10,976 bases of DNA, from assembly GCA_026785875.1 (NCBI GenBank), contig JAJAZF010000370.1, positions 1-10,976 of the forward strand, in the 5' to 3' direction. The stretch comes from Chamaesiphon sp. (GTDB lineage Bacteria; Cyanobacteriota; Cyanobacteriia; Cyanobacteriales; Chamaesiphonaceae). The notes beneath the pieces are model-generated. The model made no database searches. It was not told where the DNA came from and saw only the letters and a list, made by a program, of their open reading frames with translations. How positions within the stretch are numbered: the first letter of the stretch is position 1; the number at the start of each line of letters is the position of its first letter. The position numbers and the translations under genes are program-made. Shown piece after piece: positions 6,319 through 10,976 of the stretch.

Positions 6319-6870
6319 TTATTTAAGCTTTTTGGCTGAATAATTACGAATTTCCACCCGATCGCCGACTTTCAGACGCAGTTCGGCGGCTCTACCGCTA
6401 CGTAATTCAACTACCCCATCAATGACAGTATTTGAATCTGGGCCATAACTCTGACAAGGATCTACCGTGCAAGGCGGGACTTGCTTGCTGATATATTTGA
6501 CTACGCCATTCGACACAAACACCATATCTAGTGGGATGAGTGTATTTTTCATCCAAAAGCCAACCGAACGTGGTGGGGAAAAGACAAATAGCATTCCTCG
6601 ATCGGCGGCTAGCTGCTTCCGATACATTAACCCCGTAGATTGCTCCTCAGAGGTGCGCGCGACCTCTAATAGGATAGTTTGACCACTAATTGTAACTTGG
6701 GCACTTACAGGCAGTTTTTGCCCTAGTGGAGCGATCGGATCTAACACAGACTGTGGTGGTGAATTTTTTGGTTGAATTGGTGGTGCGGACTGAACTGGGA
6801 AAGAACAGCCGAGCAACAAGATCCCGACTATTCCATAAGCTATTCCAAATTTGAGGTAGTTTTGATTCAC
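6319..6870 (-). CDS. DUF192 lipoprotein
   Basis: The 183-residue product starts with a short basic-hydrophobic signal ending in the lipobox LLLGC (Cys22), so it should be a lipoprotein. A proline-rich linker (about 29-54) leads to a DUF192 domain (about 55-176) carrying the family hallmarks ARTSEEQSTGLMYRKQLA, GMLFVFSPP and FWMKNTLIPLDMVFV, ending in LRLKVGDRVEI. DUF192 is a small beta-barrel fold of uncertain function, usually exported. Cys134 and Cys139 could form a disulfide after export. The start is GTG at 6870, the only codon giving a complete signal sequence. It has no Shine-Dalgarno sequence; instead it follows a GATGGC triplet-type repeat (6871-6888, plus-strand reading). It is oriented like the response regulator gene but separated from it by 353 bp of hairpins. 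Confidence 0.87.
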   Translation of the reverse strand: MNQNYLKFGIAYGIVGILLLGCSFPVQSAPPIQPKNSPPQSVLDPIAPLGQKLPVSAQVTISGQTILLEVARTSEEQSTGLMYRKQLAADRGMLFVFSPPRSVGFWMKNTLIPLDMVFVSNGVVKYISKQVPPCTVDPCQSYGPDSNTVIDGVVELRSGRAAELRLKVGDRVEIRNYSAKKLK

Positions 6871-6972
6871 GATGGCGATGGCGATGGGAGGGAGACTGAG
6901 GGACTTGGGGAATGAGACGATAGAGTATATCTGGAGCGGGTGATACTTAACAAAGAGCAGGGGTTTAAATCC

Positions 6973-6989
6973 TCCACCGTTTAGGTGGA
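6973..6989. repeat. Hairpin H1 of palindromic array
   Basis: TCCACC (6973-6978) pairs perfectly with GGTGGA (6984-6989) around the 5-nt loop GTTTA. It is the first of four adjoining hairpins in the gap downstream of the response regulator gene. Confidence 0.6.
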
Positions 6990-6992
6990 TTG

Positions 6993-7065
6993 TGCTTGGT
7001 GCCTTTTCATGGACAACTGGGCGGGTCCCCCGACCAGTGGGGAACCCGTCCGAAAAGGCATCCGC
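6993..7065. repeat. Hairpin H2, first copy of the TGCTTGGTGC/GCATCCGC element
   Basis: The base is TGCTTGGTGC (6993-7002) and GCATCCGC (7058-7065), pairing as GC, GG and TGC with a TT bulge on the left and a single bulged T (7061) on the right. The stem continues as TGCCTTTTC/GAAAAGGCA (7000-7008 and 7052-7060), then after a left-side bulge as GGGCGGGT/ACCCGTCC (7019-7026 and 7044-7051, one G-T wobble) and CCCC/GGGG (7027-7030 and 7039-7042), closing on an 8-nt loop. The same base sequences recur at 7132-7179 around a different stem. Confidence 0.75.
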
Positions 7066-7121
7066 TTTTTAAGGTGGGATTTAGACCTGCTAGGCGGGTC
7101 CCCCGCCCAGCACCTTAAAAA
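7066..7121. repeat. Hairpin H3, nested palindrome
   Basis: TTTTTAAGGTG (7066-7076) and CACCTTAAAAA (7111-7121) form a perfect 11-bp outer stem. Nested inside is GGCGGG/CCCGCC (7093-7098 and 7102-7107) around the loop TCC. It abuts H2 with no spacer. The GGCGGGTCCCCCGCC core looks like the short G+C-rich palindromes dispersed in some cyanobacterial genomes. Confidence 0.75.
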
Positions 7122-7131
7122 CCCAATTATC

Positions 7132-7179
7132 TGCTTGGTGCAACACATGCGGAGGGAACCTCCGCGTGATTGCATCCGC
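7132..7179. repeat. Hairpin H4, second copy of the TGCTTGGTGC/GCATCCGC element
   Basis: TGCTTGGTGC (7132-7141) and GCATCCGC (7172-7179) repeat exactly the base of H2, with the same TT and single-T bulges. The stem here is TGCAA/TTGCA (7139-7143 and 7170-7174), CAC/GTG, a 2-nt AT bulge, then GCGGAGG/CCTCCGC (7149-7155 and 7159-7165) around the loop GAA. Base sequence and bulges are conserved while the rest of the stem is different but still paired. Confidence 0.75.
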
Positions 7180-7206
7180 AATTATCAATTATCAATTATC
7201 AATTAA
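7179..7206. repeat. Heptamer tandem repeat CAATTAT
   Basis: CAATTAT is repeated three times without change (7179-7199) and followed by a fourth partial copy, CAATTA. Short tandemly repeated heptamers between genes are a known feature of cyanobacterial genomes. The run begins on the last base of hairpin H4 and ends 17 bp before the stop codon of the response regulator, counted along the plus strand. Confidence 0.85.
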
Positions 7207-7223
7207 TATTAAAGTGCTTTGCT

Positions 7224-7901
7224 CTAGTCGCGAAGTGCGTAACCTACTCCACGGACTGTTTGAATTAGCCGCTTACCGCCATCTTTTTCTAATTTGAGTC
7301 GGAGATAGCGGACATATACCTCGATCACATTGGATTCGCCGAGGAAACCATAGCCCCAGACATTTTCCAAAATTTGTTCTCTGGTAAGTTCGGTTTCGGG
7401 ATGAGAGATCAGGTAGCGGAGGAGTTCAAACTCTTTTACTGTTAGTTCGATCGCTCGCTCACCGCGTATTACGCGGTGAGTGACTAAATCTAAGACGAGA
7501 TCGCCAAACCGTAATTGTTCCCCAGCGTTGACATTTGAATGTAGATATAACCCGATCGTGTGTAAAAAATTGGGCGCGTGATAAGGTTTGAGGAAGTAGT
7601 CGTCCGCTCTAGATTCCAGACAAATAATCCGATCGGCGATCGAGTCGTGCGACATTAATAATAAAATTGGTACGACACAACCAAGTTCGCGCAGTTGCGG
7701 TACTAGTGTCAGTGCTGAGTCTCCAGGCAAAGATCGATCGATCGCAATCAGTGATGGATGCAGTTTTTTAGCTTGCTCCAATCCTATTCTGGCATTCTCA
7801 GCGATCGCCACTTGATAACCAGCCTTGGTAAGATCGAGACTCATTCTCTCAGCCAATGCGGCATCATTTTCTACTAAAATAATCGGTGTATTTTCTGCCA
7901 T
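7224..7901 (-). CDS. nblR: OmpR/PhoB-family response regulator, NblR-like
   Basis: This 225-residue regulator has an N-terminal receiver (about 5-120) and a C-terminal winged helix (about 130-224). Receiver residues visible are the phospho-acceptor position Asp55 (AIDRSLPG), Ser84 in the Thr/Ser position (LLLMSHD) and Lys105 (FLKPY). The acidic pocket is atypical: the usual adjacent pair is Glu11-Asn12, so one magnesium ligand is replaced. The DNA-binding domain carries LTVKEFELLRYLISHPE, LTREQILENVWGYGF, NVIEVYVRYLRLKLE and RLIQTVRGVGYALRD. The receiver and output domains resemble cyanobacterial NblR, which controls phycobilisome degradation and survival under nutrient and high-light stress and is reported to act without phosphorylation. 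It lies 84 bp downstream of nadK, probably co-transcribed. RpaB-like regulators are the main alternative. The family is certain, the NblR identity likely. Confidence 0.8.
   Translation of the reverse strand: MAENTPIILVENDAALAERMSLDLTKAGYQVAIAENARIGLEQAKKLHPSLIAIDRSLPGDSALTLVPQLRELGCVVPILLLMSHDSIADRIICLESRADDYFLKPYHAPNFLHTIGLYLHSNVNAGEQLRFGDLVLDLVTHRVIRGERAIELTVKEFELLRYLISHPETELTREQILENVWGYGFLGESNVIEVYVRYLRLKLEKDGGKRLIQTVRGVGYALRD
7458..7480. repeat. 23-bp perfect palindrome inside the response regulator gene
   Basis: CTCACCGCGTA (7458-7468) is followed by a single T and the exact inverse complement TACGCGGTGAG (7470-7480). It lies in frame within the regulator and encodes THRVIRGE at the start of the DNA-binding domain. 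It could extrude as a cruciform in DNA or fold as a strong hairpin in the mRNA. Confidence 0.8.
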
Positions 7902-7985
7902 AATCTGGGGGGCTTGGGGATCGGAAATAGGTATTAAACTCTGAATTGAGGCTAATTTTCGGTCTTAAAAATTCAACGTCAATTT

Positions 7986-8903
7986 TTAAGGCAACTCTAC
8001 CGAAGTTGGTTTCGCGATGTGTGGTAGTCCCCATCCTAGCTTCTCCCGCAAAATCTTGAAGTATTCTGGAGGTTGTAGCCGGATAAACTTGGCTGGATAG
8101 GGCGATCTTTCGATCTTGACGGTGAATTCGGGGAGGATATAACAACCGCCATTGCCATCTACTACCATTACTAGTCGATGGGGGTTAGCGGAGTTGACAG
8201 TTACGGGTTCGGTGTCAGAGAAGACAAGCGCGCGCGAGGCTAGGGAATGAGGGCAAATGGGTACTAGCTGGAGTGCATCTACCCCAGGCGCGACAACGGG
8301 ACCACCAGCACTGAGTGAATAGGCGGTAGAACCTGTGGGAGTAGACAGAATTACGCCATCGGCGGCAATATCTACAGGTGCGTGTCTGCCAACTGTGACT
8401 TCAAAGTGGCACATGCTCGTGAGTGGTTCGCGGTGGATCACCATTTCATTGAGACATAATGCTTCCCATAATAGTCGATCGCCATCCCAGACTTGGACTG
8501 TTAACATCGCCCGATTTTCAACTTGATAATCACCAGCAATCGCTCGTTCGATCGCTTCTGGTAATTGGTTGATGTAGGTTTCCGTTAGAAAACCCATATG
8601 TCCGGTATTCACCGTCAGCAGGGGAATCCCGCACGGCGCAACCTGCCGAAACGCGGCTAAAACTGTCCCATCGCCACCCAAAACGATCGCAAAATCCACG
8701 TCCGAATCAAAGCCAGGAGGGCACAGAGAATCGATCGGGCGATAACTAATCGGTCGCTCCTCGTGACAATAACCCAATATGCCACCTTTGGCTGCGGCGG
8801 AACAAACTTCCCAGCCCAAGGCTGTTAACTTGTCATTGATTTCTTGGGCAATCCGACAAGCAACAGGTTTACCCTCATTATAAATAATGCCTACTTTTGG
8901 CAC
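7986..8903 (-). CDS. nadK: NAD kinase
   Basis: NAD kinase phosphorylates NAD to NADP using ATP or polyphosphate, in the cytosol. This is the only route to NADP, the acceptor of photosynthetic electron flow. The 305 residues match the family. Key motifs are GGDGT (76-80, Asp78 being catalytic), NTGHMGFL (99-106), CLNEMVIHR (150-158), the long STPTGSTAYSLSAGGP (187-202) that binds the nicotinamide nucleotide, and VVDGN (247-251). Cyanobacteria generally carry two NAD kinase genes; which one this is cannot be decided here. The start is GTG at 8903 (MPKVGIIYNEGKP), with AGGA about 8 nt upstream. The response regulator gene follows after 84 bp on the same strand. Confidence 0.96.
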   Translation of the reverse strand: MPKVGIIYNEGKPVACRIAQEINDKLTALGWEVCSAAAKGGILGYCHEERPISYRPIDSLCPPGFDSDVDFAIVLGGDGTVLAAFRQVAPCGIPLLTVNTGHMGFLTETYINQLPEAIERAIAGDYQVENRAMLTVQVWDGDRLLWEALCLNEMVIHREPLTSMCHFEVTVGRHAPVDIAADGVILSTPTGSTAYSLSAGGPVVAPGVDALQLVPICPHSLASRALVFSDTEPVTVNSANPHRLVMVVDGNGGCYILPEFTVKIERSPYPAKFIRLQPPEYFKILREKLGWGLPHIAKPTSVELP

Positions 8904-9121
8904 GGATGCAGTCCTACTTCAAATTTTCTCAGGGTACAACTTTCTAATCGATCGATAAGGTTTGATGCTCTAGGCAATCCCATTGGTACCTTTGGAAGAT
9001 GAGAACCCAGCGCGATCGAGCACCAGATTATCAGATATTCTCATAATTATCGCATACTCGCCGCATCGGATTAGTTCTGTTTGGGGTGGGTATGGCAGAC
9101 AACACTTCACCCTAGAGATCT

Positions 9122-10108
9122 CTAATACATCATTTTCTTCTTTTTCTGTTTTGCTGATTGGGCTTCTTTTTGCTTGTTTTTCTCATAGTCTAATTCCTTG
9201 AGCTTGCGGAGAATCCGACTGAAGTATTCTTGTAAGTAAGCGTCTACTGTACCGATTTCTTTAGGCTCGATCCCAAAGACCTGATATACTTCATCCATAT
9301 CTGCGGTCAATGGTTTGCCAGTCGCCAATACTTCGGTAAAGGCTAATCGATCGGCAGCATTCCAACTCCACTCAAAAAAGCGAAATGTTTGGCGGATCGC
9401 CCGAATCACCCCAATTGGTAAAGTGGTAACTTTGGCATCTTTACCCGACTGACGTTCGCATAGACTAATAATTTCTTTCCCAGTCCATGCGCGGCTCCCA
9501 GCAATCGGAAAGCTACGGTTGCCTGTTTCTGGTACAGACAAGGCGCGAATCGCAAATTTAGCGATGTCTTGGGTATCCATGTAGGCAATAGGTGAAGAAT
9601 CACCTGTCAACCATACGGGTTGCCCTTCTAAAATCGGAATCGCAAATTGACTAATCAATCCTTGCATAAATCCGCAGGGACGGAGAATTGTGTAATTTAG
9701 TCCAGATTCCTTCAAAAATAGTTCTGCACATCTTTTGATTTCCATCAGCGGTACATCGGGATAGTCTTCCGCCCCTAAAATCGAGAAAAAGATAAACCGA
9801 TCGATCTTAGCTGTGACAGCAGCTTGAATCAGATTAACATTGCCATTCCAATCAACTCGCTCGAAACTGGATATATCTGCTGCCCGTGCGGTTGCAGCGT
9901 CAATTACTGCCGTCACGCCTTCTAATGCAGGTGCCAGAGTACTAGGAGTGCAGATATTACCAACCACCAACTCAGCTCCCCACTCTTTGAGAAAAGTCGC
10001 CTTGCGCGGATTTCTCACCAGACAGCGAACTTTGTAGCCTTCATCCAAAGCGCGTCGTGCGATCTGTCTACCCAGGGTACCTGTGGCACCAACAATTAGT
10101 AATGTCAT
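9122..10108 (-). CDS. ycf39: Ycf39, atypical SDR / NmrA-like PSII assembly factor
   Basis: Ycf39 (HCF244 in plants) is an atypical short-chain dehydrogenase/reductase that binds early photosystem II intermediates, with high-light-inducible proteins, and helps deliver chlorophyll to newly made D1. The Rossmann nucleotide-binding loop GATGTLG is at 7-13, followed by VRCLVRNPRKA, and FFSILGAEDYPDVPLMEIKR is at about 107-126. The SDR catalytic Tyr of YxxxK is missing (Leu121 before Lys125), as expected for a member without classical dehydrogenase activity. The length of 328 residues is close to the usual 320-330. The C-terminus (about 302-326) is unusually rich in lysine, ending QKKKKMMY, perhaps a membrane-surface or RNA contact. 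The stop codon lies inside the 12-bp palindrome TAGAGATCTCTA (9113-9124). petM is 126 bp upstream on the same strand. Confidence 0.93.
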   Translation of the reverse strand: MTLLIVGATGTLGRQIARRALDEGYKVRCLVRNPRKATFLKEWGAELVVGNICTPSTLAPALEGVTAVIDAATARAADISSFERVDWNGNVNLIQAAVTAKIDRFIFFSILGAEDYPDVPLMEIKRCAELFLKESGLNYTILRPCGFMQGLISQFAIPILEGQPVWLTGDSSPIAYMDTQDIAKFAIRALSVPETGNRSFPIAGSRAWTGKEIISLCERQSGKDAKVTTLPIGVIRAIRQTFRFFEWSWNAADRLAFTEVLATGKPLTADMDEVYQVFGIEPKEIGTVDAYLQEYFSRILRKLKELDYEKNKQKEAQSAKQKKKKMMY

Positions 10109-10234
10109 TTATAAAGAATAATTAAAAACGATTAAAGCTATTTTTTAAAATATTAGCAGAAAACTCTCATGTTTGTTAACAAAAATTTACAAGGGGAGGG
10201 GAGCCAATCTGACAGCCGACACCCCACGCTAAAG

Positions 10235-10342
10235 TTATTCTTCTTCTGGGCCTTGGATTTTGAGAAACAGAAATCCCAAGCTTAAACCCACTAGAATCAA
10301 GCTTGAAGATAAAATTGCAGCATTAAAAATTTCGCCTGCCAT
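10235..10342 (-). CDS. petM: Cytochrome b6f complex subunit VII (PetM)
   Basis: This 35-residue gene encodes MAGEIFNAAILSSSLILVGL followed by SLGFLFLKIQGPEEE. One transmembrane helix (about 8-28) ends in the charged tail QGPEEE. Size and sequence match PetM, a small single-helix subunit on the periphery of the cytochrome b6f complex in the thylakoid membrane, which links the two photosystems by moving electrons from plastoquinol to plastocyanin or cytochrome c6. AAGGAG (plus positions 10353-10358) lies 10 nt before the ATG. ycf39 follows on the same strand after 126 bp, an arrangement I recall from other cyanobacteria, so they may share a transcript. No clear terminator separates them. Confidence 0.95.
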   Translation of the reverse strand: MAGEIFNAAILSSSLILVGLSLGFLFLKIQGPEEE

Positions 10343-10399
10343 GACTGAAGTGCTCCTTAAATAATTAAATGATAAATTTATGGTGCCCAAAACTATGGG

Positions 10400-10441
10400 G
10401 ATCGCCTAGTGTATCCTAACAGTTATCGGGAGTAGGCGATC
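10400..10441. promoter_or_regulatory. 9-bp inverted repeat upstream of petM
   Basis: GATCGCCTA (10400-10408) and TAGGCGATC (10433-10441) are perfect inverse complements separated by 24 bp. They lie 58-99 bp upstream of the petM start, in the range of promoters and operators. The intervening bases on the minus strand include GTTAGGATACAC, which could hold a -10 box, so a repressor-type operator flanking the promoter is conceivable. The protein that would bind is unknown. Confidence 0.4.
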
Positions 10442-10443
10442 GG

Positions 10444-10465
10444 TACCAATCATCAGCGATTGGTA
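10444..10465. promoter_or_regulatory. 8-bp palindrome in the petM / acetyltransferase gap
   Basis: TACCAATC (10444-10451) and GATTGGTA (10458-10465) are perfect inverse complements around the 6-nt loop ATCAGC. The element starts 3 bp after the previous inverted repeat, and lies upstream of both divergent genes. The short spacing suits either a dimeric regulator site or an RNA hairpin; no T-run supports a terminator for any known gene. Confidence 0.4.
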
Positions 10466-10563
10466 ATACTTTTAAATTACTGAGCGGAATTCTCTTCCCT
10501 GCTTCGCTGCGGTGTGCAGACAAGTTTGTTTGATGCTGCGGAGATCTTTACCCCACCCCAGCC

Positions 10564-10583
10564 CTCCCCGAACCTGCGGGGAG
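10564..10583 (+). promoter_or_regulatory. Hairpin that masks the acetyltransferase Shine-Dalgarno sequence
   Basis: CTCCCCG (10564-10570) pairs perfectly with CGGGGAG (10577-10583) around the loop AACCTG. The right arm contains GGGGAG, the only Shine-Dalgarno-like sequence before the ATG at 10593 (9-nt spacing). The upstream stretch CCCCACCCCAGCCCTCCCC looks like a dispersed cyanobacterial intergenic repeat, so the ribosome-binding site may be borrowed from a repeat. Confidence 0.5.
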
Positions 10584-10592
10584 CGAGTAGCT

Positions 10593-10976
10593 ATGTTTTA
10601 TTATCGATTAAGCGATCGACACGAGCTGCGCTTGCTTCAGACTGCTGATGCTCAAGAGCTGTTTGCAGTTACGAATATCAACCGTACTCATCTCCGCCAA
10701 TGGCTACCGTGGCTTGACTCGATCGATGAGGTTGCCAACACACGCAACTCGATCGAATCTATGCTCGAACAGTTTACCGATCGCCAGGGCTTTACTGCCG
10801 CTATTTGTTACAATCGCAGTATTGTTGGGACAATTGGGTTTAACCGGATCGATCGGCACAATCGGCTCGGTTATATTGGTTATTGGTTGGCACAATCTCA
10901 TCAAGGGCAAGGAATTATGACGGCTTCGTGTCGCCGCCTCATCAATTACGCCTTCACGATCCTCAACCTCAATCGA
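10593..10976 (+). CDS. RimJ/RimL-like GNAT acetyltransferase, 5' part
   Basis: The frame is open from ATG 10593 to the end of the window (128 codons), so the C-terminus is missing. It begins MFYYRLSDRHELRLLQTADA, has ELFAVTNINRTHLRQWLPWL (about 22-41), then FTAAICYNRSIVGTIGFNRI (67-86), IGYWLAQSHQGQGIMT (95-110) and LINYAFTILNLNR at the edge. HQGQGIMT is the acetyl-CoA pyrophosphate-binding loop (Q/R-x-x-G-x-G), and RQWLPW with GYWL is typical of the RimL/YdaF group. These cytosolic enzymes acetylate protein N-termini or small amines; the substrate here is not known. The full protein should be about 180 residues. It is divergent from petM. Its Shine-Dalgarno sequence lies in a hairpin (10564-10583), suggesting poor or conditional translation. 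Confidence 0.88.
   Translation, partial: MFYYRLSDRHELRLLQTADAQELFAVTNINRTHLRQWLPWLDSIDEVANTRNSIESMLEQFTDRQGFTAAICYNRSIVGTIGFNRIDRHNRLGYIGYWLAQSHQGQGIMTASCRRLINYAFTILNLNR

Larger units (their letters stand above)
6871..7223. other. 353-bp gap filled by palindromic repeats
   Basis: Between the DUF192 gene and the response regulator there is no credible gene. The first 100 bp hold a GATGGC repeat (6871-6888) and no other feature. From 6973 to 7121 and from 7133 to 7206 the sequence is almost entirely paired or tandemly repeated; the elements are listed individually. Open frames that cross it on both strands (6981-7206) are products of the repeats. Confidence 0.75.

Noticed and set aside
6973..7179. 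Possible CRISPR array
   Set aside because: Repeats are palindromic with unequal interiors, only two copies share ends, and there are no uniform spacers or cas genes.
6981..7206. Frames of about 70 codons on both strands across the hairpin array
   Set aside because: They mirror each other because the sequence is palindromic, and they lack ribosome-binding sites and similarity to proteins.
8983..9201. Plus-strand 72-codon frame with a hydrophobic end
   Set aside because: Its hydrophobic C-terminus is the antisense of the lysine-rich Ycf39 tail, so it is explained by the real gene.
10648..10920. Plus-strand frame with a hydrophobic C-terminal half
   Set aside because: It is a shifted frame of the acetyltransferase gene, whose own frame carries clear GNAT motifs.

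Overview
The window is cyanobacterial chromosome. Four genes are diagnostic: petM (cytochrome b6f subunit VII), ycf39 (photosystem II assembly factor), ndhH (NDH-1 subunit) and a DUF2949 protein found essentially only in cyanobacteria. The hexamer CGATCG occurs about 45 times by eye in 11 kb, and three copies sit inside the full HIP1 octamer GCGATCGC. The genus cannot be fixed from this sequence.

Left edge (1-500): a gene cut by the window start encodes the C-terminal 107 residues of what looks like a HaeII-type restriction endonuclease. Directly against its 3' end, on the other strand, is an N-terminal scrap of a GNAT acetyltransferase, so the restriction locus appears to have been inserted into, or recombined with, an older gene. 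Middle left (499-4366, minus strand): argD (arginine synthesis), a 506-bp gap with one doubtful small ORF, a serine alpha/beta hydrolase, and ndhH with a convincing terminator hairpin. ndhH is divergent from a CbbY-type sugar-bisphosphate phosphatase (4675-5418, plus).

Right half (5629-10342): every gene lies on the minus strand. In transcription order they are petM, ycf39, nadK, an NblR-type response regulator, a DUF192 lipoprotein and the DUF2949 protein. petM-ycf39 and nadK-regulator are plausible co-transcribed pairs. The window ends inside a RimL-like GNAT acetyltransferase (plus) whose Shine-Dalgarno sequence is buried in a G+C-rich hairpin.

The genes are mostly housekeeping and photosynthesis: NDH-1 and cytochrome b6f electron transport, PSII assembly, NADP supply, removal of a Rubisco-inhibiting sugar phosphate, and stress signalling. 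The unusual material is between genes. The strongest case is 6973-7206, where four adjoining hairpins are followed by a heptamer tandem repeat; two of the hairpins share the same base sequences but have different stems. A second region, 5824-6318, has three long inverted repeats and two converging extended -10 promoters, and may encode a small RNA. No RGCGCY site was found by eye in the whole window, which agrees with a HaeII-like restriction activity. I found no tRNA, rRNA, CRISPR array or intact insertion sequence.
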